Shown here piece after piece: positions 61,486 to 64,000 of a DNA stretch of 64,000 nucleotides. Below the pieces are notes generated by a model, which did not search any database, was not told the origin of the DNA, and saw only the letters and a list, made by a program, of their open reading frames with translations. Within the stretch, counting starts at the first letter, position 1; each line of letters opens with the position of its first letter. A program made the position numbers and the translations under genes. The DNA lies in assembly GCA_036389335.1 (NCBI GenBank), contig DASVQC010000064.1:46428-110427 (forward strand), written 5' to 3'. The DNA comes from JAIVGV01 sp036389335 (GTDB lineage: Bacteria; Acidobacteriota; Blastocatellia; Pyrinomonadales; Pyrinomonadaceae).

Positions 61486-62192
61486 TTCGTGTCGCCGTCC
61501 CGGCGCGGCAGTTGCGAGTTCCAGATGTCGCCCTTCGGCGAGACGTAGAAGCTCGTGTAGACGATCTTGCGCGGCGCGATCTTTTCCGGATCGGTCTGAT
61601 CGTCGAAGGGGAAGGCGAGGAAGATGCCCTTGTCGTAGGCGGGCACTTTGAGGCGCGCGTCGTAGACCTTCACGGAGTAGGCGGTCAGCAGGTGCGCGCC
61701 CTCCGTGCGCAGCTCGGCGGGAACCCTCTCCCTGAAAGGGATGTCCCCGTGCAGGTGAACGCGCTGCCGCGGCGTCGTGATGTCCTTCTTCGAGATCGTG
61801 CCCTCGGCGAGCAGGATTTTTCCGGCGAAGTCGGCGGGCTCCGGGTTCCAGCCGAAGCTCGTCTTGCCCGGCTCCTTCTCCTGCTGCTTCCGCATCACCT
61901 CTTTACTGACCTTGTCAAACTCCGCCTCGGAGATGAAGAAGAGCTGGTACGAGCCCTCCCACGTGCTGCGCGGATCGCCCGCGCCGGGCAGATCGACGAG
62001 CGTGAACTTCATCGAGAGCTTGTCTTCGTACAACTCCGGGGCGAGCGTGTTCGGCTCGATGCGGCGGTGGCCCCTGAACTTGAGCTTCGCCGCGGGCTGC
62101 GCCTCCTGCGACAGCGCGCGGGGCGCGAGCGCGCACAGCAGCGCCGACAGGACTGAGACCAGTATCTTCGTCGAGGTCTTGCGATTCGTCAT
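61473..62192 (-). CDS. Secreted protein of unknown function
   Basis: 239 residues. The signal peptide (ILVSVLSALLCALAPRALSQ) leads to a beta-rich domain with LKFRGHRRIEPNTLAPELYEDKLSMKFTLVDLP, STWEGSYQLFFISEAEFDKVSKEVMRKQQ and RKIVYTSFYVSPKGDIWNSQLPRRD. No family recognised. It overlaps the following gene by 13 bases and follows polA after about 80 bp. Mature protein has no cysteine. Both proteins in this pair are exported and may act together. Confidence 0.82.
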   Translation of the reverse strand: MTNRKTSTKILVSVLSALLCALAPRALSQEAQPAAKLKFRGHRRIEPNTLAPELYEDKLSMKFTLVDLPGAGDPRSTWEGSYQLFFISEAEFDKVSKEVMRKQQEKEPGKTSFGWNPEPADFAGKILLAEGTISKKDITTPRQRVHLHGDIPFRERVPAELRTEGAHLLTAYSVKVYDARLKVPAYDKGIFLAFPFDDQTDPEKIAPRKIVYTSFYVSPKGDIWNSQLPRRDGDTKWDW

Positions 62193-62271
62193 GGCGATTC
62201 CTTCCGCGTGCCGCGTGAGAGGTGGGGGGACGAGTTGGGGGGCGGATCGCCCGGCGCGGCCCTGCCGGCGA

Positions 62272-64000
62272 CTATTTTTTCACATCCATCCAGTTCGCGC
62301 CAACGCCGACCTCGGCTTCGAGCGGCACGTCCAGCTCGACCGCCGTCTCCATCTCGCGCTTGAGGAGCGCGGCGGCGCGGTCGGCCTCCGCCTTCGGCGC
62401 TTCGATCAGCAGCTCGTCGTGAACCTGCATCACCATCCGCGCCTCCAACCCCTCGCGCCCGAGCGCGTCCTCGACCTTGAGCATCGCGATCTTGACGATG
62501 TCGCTCGCCGTGTTTTTGGAGATGATGCCTTCGGAGTCGAATCGATGGAGGGGATCATCAACCGCCAAGGTGTACGTCTCTTCAACCACTCCGAGAGAAC
62601 GCTTCTCGCGCAACCCGCTCCACGAGTACAGCGGGAACGCAAGTCGGGCCCCCGCAGCGTCTAGCATTTCAGCCAGAGTGAAGATTGACACGCCCCCCCC
62701 GTGTTCGAGACGGCTGTGCATGACCCTGTGTGAGTGCGTGGGCAGTTTGGCGGGCGACACCCTTTCGAGGAATGATTCGACGATGAAGCGTGGCGCAAAC
62801 ATTCCCGGTGTGTGGATGACGCGCCGCCCTGTGAAGCTGAGAGACTTGCCGACCATCCCGCCGATTAAATCCAGGCGGTAAGAAGTGTGATCTTTGTAGG
62901 TGTATGGCCCCCGCAGCTTGCCCTCCACGCCGACGGTGCGGAAGAGGATTTGTAAGTCGGCCAGAAGATCGCGCTGACAAAGGTGGATGGAAGGATTCGT
63001 CGCGCCGCCGCCGCCGTGATAGCCATCGGATTCAAGGACGCCGCGCAAGTATGCCTTCCGTGCGGACAGAGGGCTGCGGAAAACTAAATCCGGCACGCGC
63101 TTGGTCGCAGCCCTCGCGCTCGTATCGATCCCGAGCCGCGCCAGATATTCAATTAAGCTCTTCGAGTAGATCGTCAGTTCGGCCTTCTGCAGCGACATCC
63201 AGCGGAAATTGGTGCGTACCCCTAGGCCTCCGAAATAAGAAGCACACTGCTCGGCCCTCGCGAGAATTTCGCCGCGGCCCTCCGCCTTAGCCGCGCCGAG
63301 TGCGTAGGCTAAACACCAGCGACGCTTTTCGGGCTGATGGCTGATCCAGCCGTCGCCCGCGTAGTAGCCCAACCAGTAGAAGAATTGCTCGCTCAATTCG
63401 TTGATGGTGAAAGGGCGGACGCGGCGGACGTCGGCGCGGGGCACGGTCGGCAAGTGTTGGATGGAGCCGAATTCCGTTTCGCGCGGCAAACTAAAGCAGA
63501 CGCGGTCGCCGGGCTCAAGGTCTGCATAACTCTTCCAACGATAGCCCCCCTCCGTCGTAGTCAAAACTTCATGCCGCGTGTCGCAGCGCAGCACTTGCCC
63601 GTTCTCAAAGCGGAGTTCCGCGAGTTCACACAAGCCGCGATTCAGCACCTCGAAAGGCGCGAACTTAGTTCCCGTCCATACCTTCAGCTTCGTCTCCTTG
63701 CCCCCGTAGAGTTCACCGATGGGGCGATAGCCTTCCGAGGTTAACACTTTAGTCTGATACGGCAGACAGCCCTGGATCGGCATGTTGATGGCCTCGCGCT
63801 CGGCGCGCGCCCTGATCTGCCCGTTGCGGTCGTTGATGGTGGGGAGCGGGCGGACGCGCCCGTAGATCGATCTCATCATCCCCTTCTCGCGCGCCTCTTC
63901 GGGAACCTTCTCCATGTACTCGCGCACGCCCTTGTAGGTCTTGTAGTAGTCGTCGATGACCTGCTTCGCCTCCTTGCGCGAGATGCCGACGCGCTGCGAG
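62272..64000 (-). CDS. polA: DNA polymerase I, C-terminal part, interrupted by an intein
   Basis: The 5' end lies beyond the window. The visible part starts in the family-A polymerase palm/fingers: the sequence RVGISRKEAKQVIDDYYKTY, then GMMRSIYGRVRPLPTIN and REAINMPIQG, followed after the intein by TASDIVKIAMLKVEDAL, the motif C MQVHDELLIEAP with catalytic Asp, and the C-terminus GVGANWMDVKK. PolA fills gaps and removes primers during replication and repair. The intein is placed after the NMPIQG sequence and before Thr, inside the conserved segment of the active-site region where most PolA proteins read QGTAADIIK. Splicing would therefore be required for polymerase activity. Stop is TAG 62272-62274. 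Confidence 0.96.
   Translation of the reverse strand, partial: SQRVGISRKEAKQVIDDYYKTYKGVREYMEKVPEEAREKGMMRSIYGRVRPLPTINDRNGQIRARAEREAINMPIQGCLPYQTKVLTSEGYRPIGELYGGKETKLKVWTGTKFAPFEVLNRGLCELAELRFENGQVLRCDTRHEVLTTTEGGYRWKSYADLEPGDRVCFSLPRETEFGSIQHLPTVPRADVRRVRPFTINELSEQFFYWLGYYAGDGWISHQPEKRRWCLAYALGAAKAEGRGEILARAEQCASYFGGLGVRTNFRWMSLQKAELTIYSKSLIEYLARLGIDTSARAATKRVPDLVFRSPLSARKAYLRGVLESDGYHGGGGATNPSIHLCQRDLLADLQILFRTVGVEGKLRGPYTYKDHTSYRLDLIGGMVGKSLSFTGRRVIHTPGMFAPRFIVESFLERVSPAKLPTHSHRVMHSRLEHGGGVSIFTLAEMLDAAGARLAFPLYSWSGLREKRSLGVVEETYTLAVDDPLHRFDSEGIISKNTASDIVKIAMLKVEDALGREGLEARMVMQVHDELLIEAPKAEADRAAALLKREMETAVELDVPLEAEVGVGANWMDVKK
62512..63768 (-). other. PolA intein with LAGLIDADG endonuclease (419 aa)
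   Basis: Starts at Cys1 (TGT, 63766-63768) directly after Gly of NMPIQG and ends at Asn419, followed by Thr+1. Block A: CLPYQTKVLTSEGY. Block B His is H66 (DTRHEVLTT). Endonuclease blocks: YWLGYYAGDG (residues 131-140) and LRGVLESDG (241-249), the two LAGLIDADG motifs with their acidic residues. Block F: VEETYTLAVDDPLHRF (395-410). Block G: SEGIISKN, in which Lys418 takes the place of the usual penultimate His. Splicing would use Cys1, Asn419 and Thr+1. The base composition is clearly less GC-rich than the flanking polA, as expected for a laterally acquired element. An intact endonuclease suggests recent activity. Confidence 0.92.

Overview
The window is 64 kb of very GC-rich chromosome from a Gram-negative bacterium, most likely an acidobacterium of the Blastocatellia/Pyrinomonadaceae kind. 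Pointers to this are the Oar-like TonB-dependent receptor with an N-terminal carboxypeptidase-regulatory domain, the many DUF4097 proteins, paired ECF sigma and zinc-finger anti-sigma genes, small zinc-ribbon membrane proteins, and intergenic DNA full of short-unit repeats. No rRNA, CRISPR array, prophage or insertion sequence was seen. The lineage is inferred from gene content only.

Layout. Positions 1-7.3 kb (minus strand) hold an ECF sigma factor and its anti-sigma factor, followed by four DUF4097 proteins and one unknown secreted protein. Positions 7.5-11.9 kb (plus) hold haem genes hemE, hemH and hemY; hemL lies apart at 53.6 kb. Positions 12-14.5 kb (minus) encode a MoxR ATPase and a DUF58 protein. 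A type IV pilin-like gene, tRNA-Val(CAC) and a broken HNH endonuclease gene follow. Positions 16-21 kb (minus) carry a xylFGH-type sugar ABC importer with three small genes interleaved. Positions 21.5-31.1 kb form a glycan block: a TonB-dependent receptor with an in-frame amber codon, a GH3 glycosidase, a glycoamylase/GH144-like protein and MalQ. Positions 32-34.4 kb hold a second ECF/anti-sigma pair with a secretin-domain-like protein.

On the minus strand from 44.97 down to 38.4 kb runs a long same-direction set: an unknown zinc-ribbon protein, rlmB, two zinc-ribbon membrane proteins, a fused aroD-aroE, a MoeB/ThiF-type E1 enzyme, and a MerB-like gene split by an in-frame UGA. That UGA falls on the catalytic cysteine position of MerB. 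A hairpin with a GGUC loop follows at bacterial-SECIS distance, so I read the gene as a selenoprotein. Positions 45.3-57.6 kb (plus) are mixed: NYN nuclease, DUF2203, RDD protein, RqcH, a CrtC/AttH-like protein, a kinase-fold phosphotransferase, HemL and small membrane or secreted proteins. The window ends on the minus strand with a histidine kinase, two secreted proteins and the 3' part of polA, which carries a 419-residue intein with a LAGLIDADG endonuclease.

Between genes there are two repeat classes. One is a family of roughly 90-140 bp palindromic elements with related arms, central loops and ends (five copies). The other is a set of locus-specific arrays of roughly 7-14 nt units arranged as inverted repeats (at least nine loci). 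The strongest leads are the Sec-MerB gene, the polA intein, the two interrupted genes (TonB receptor and HNH) and the repeat families.
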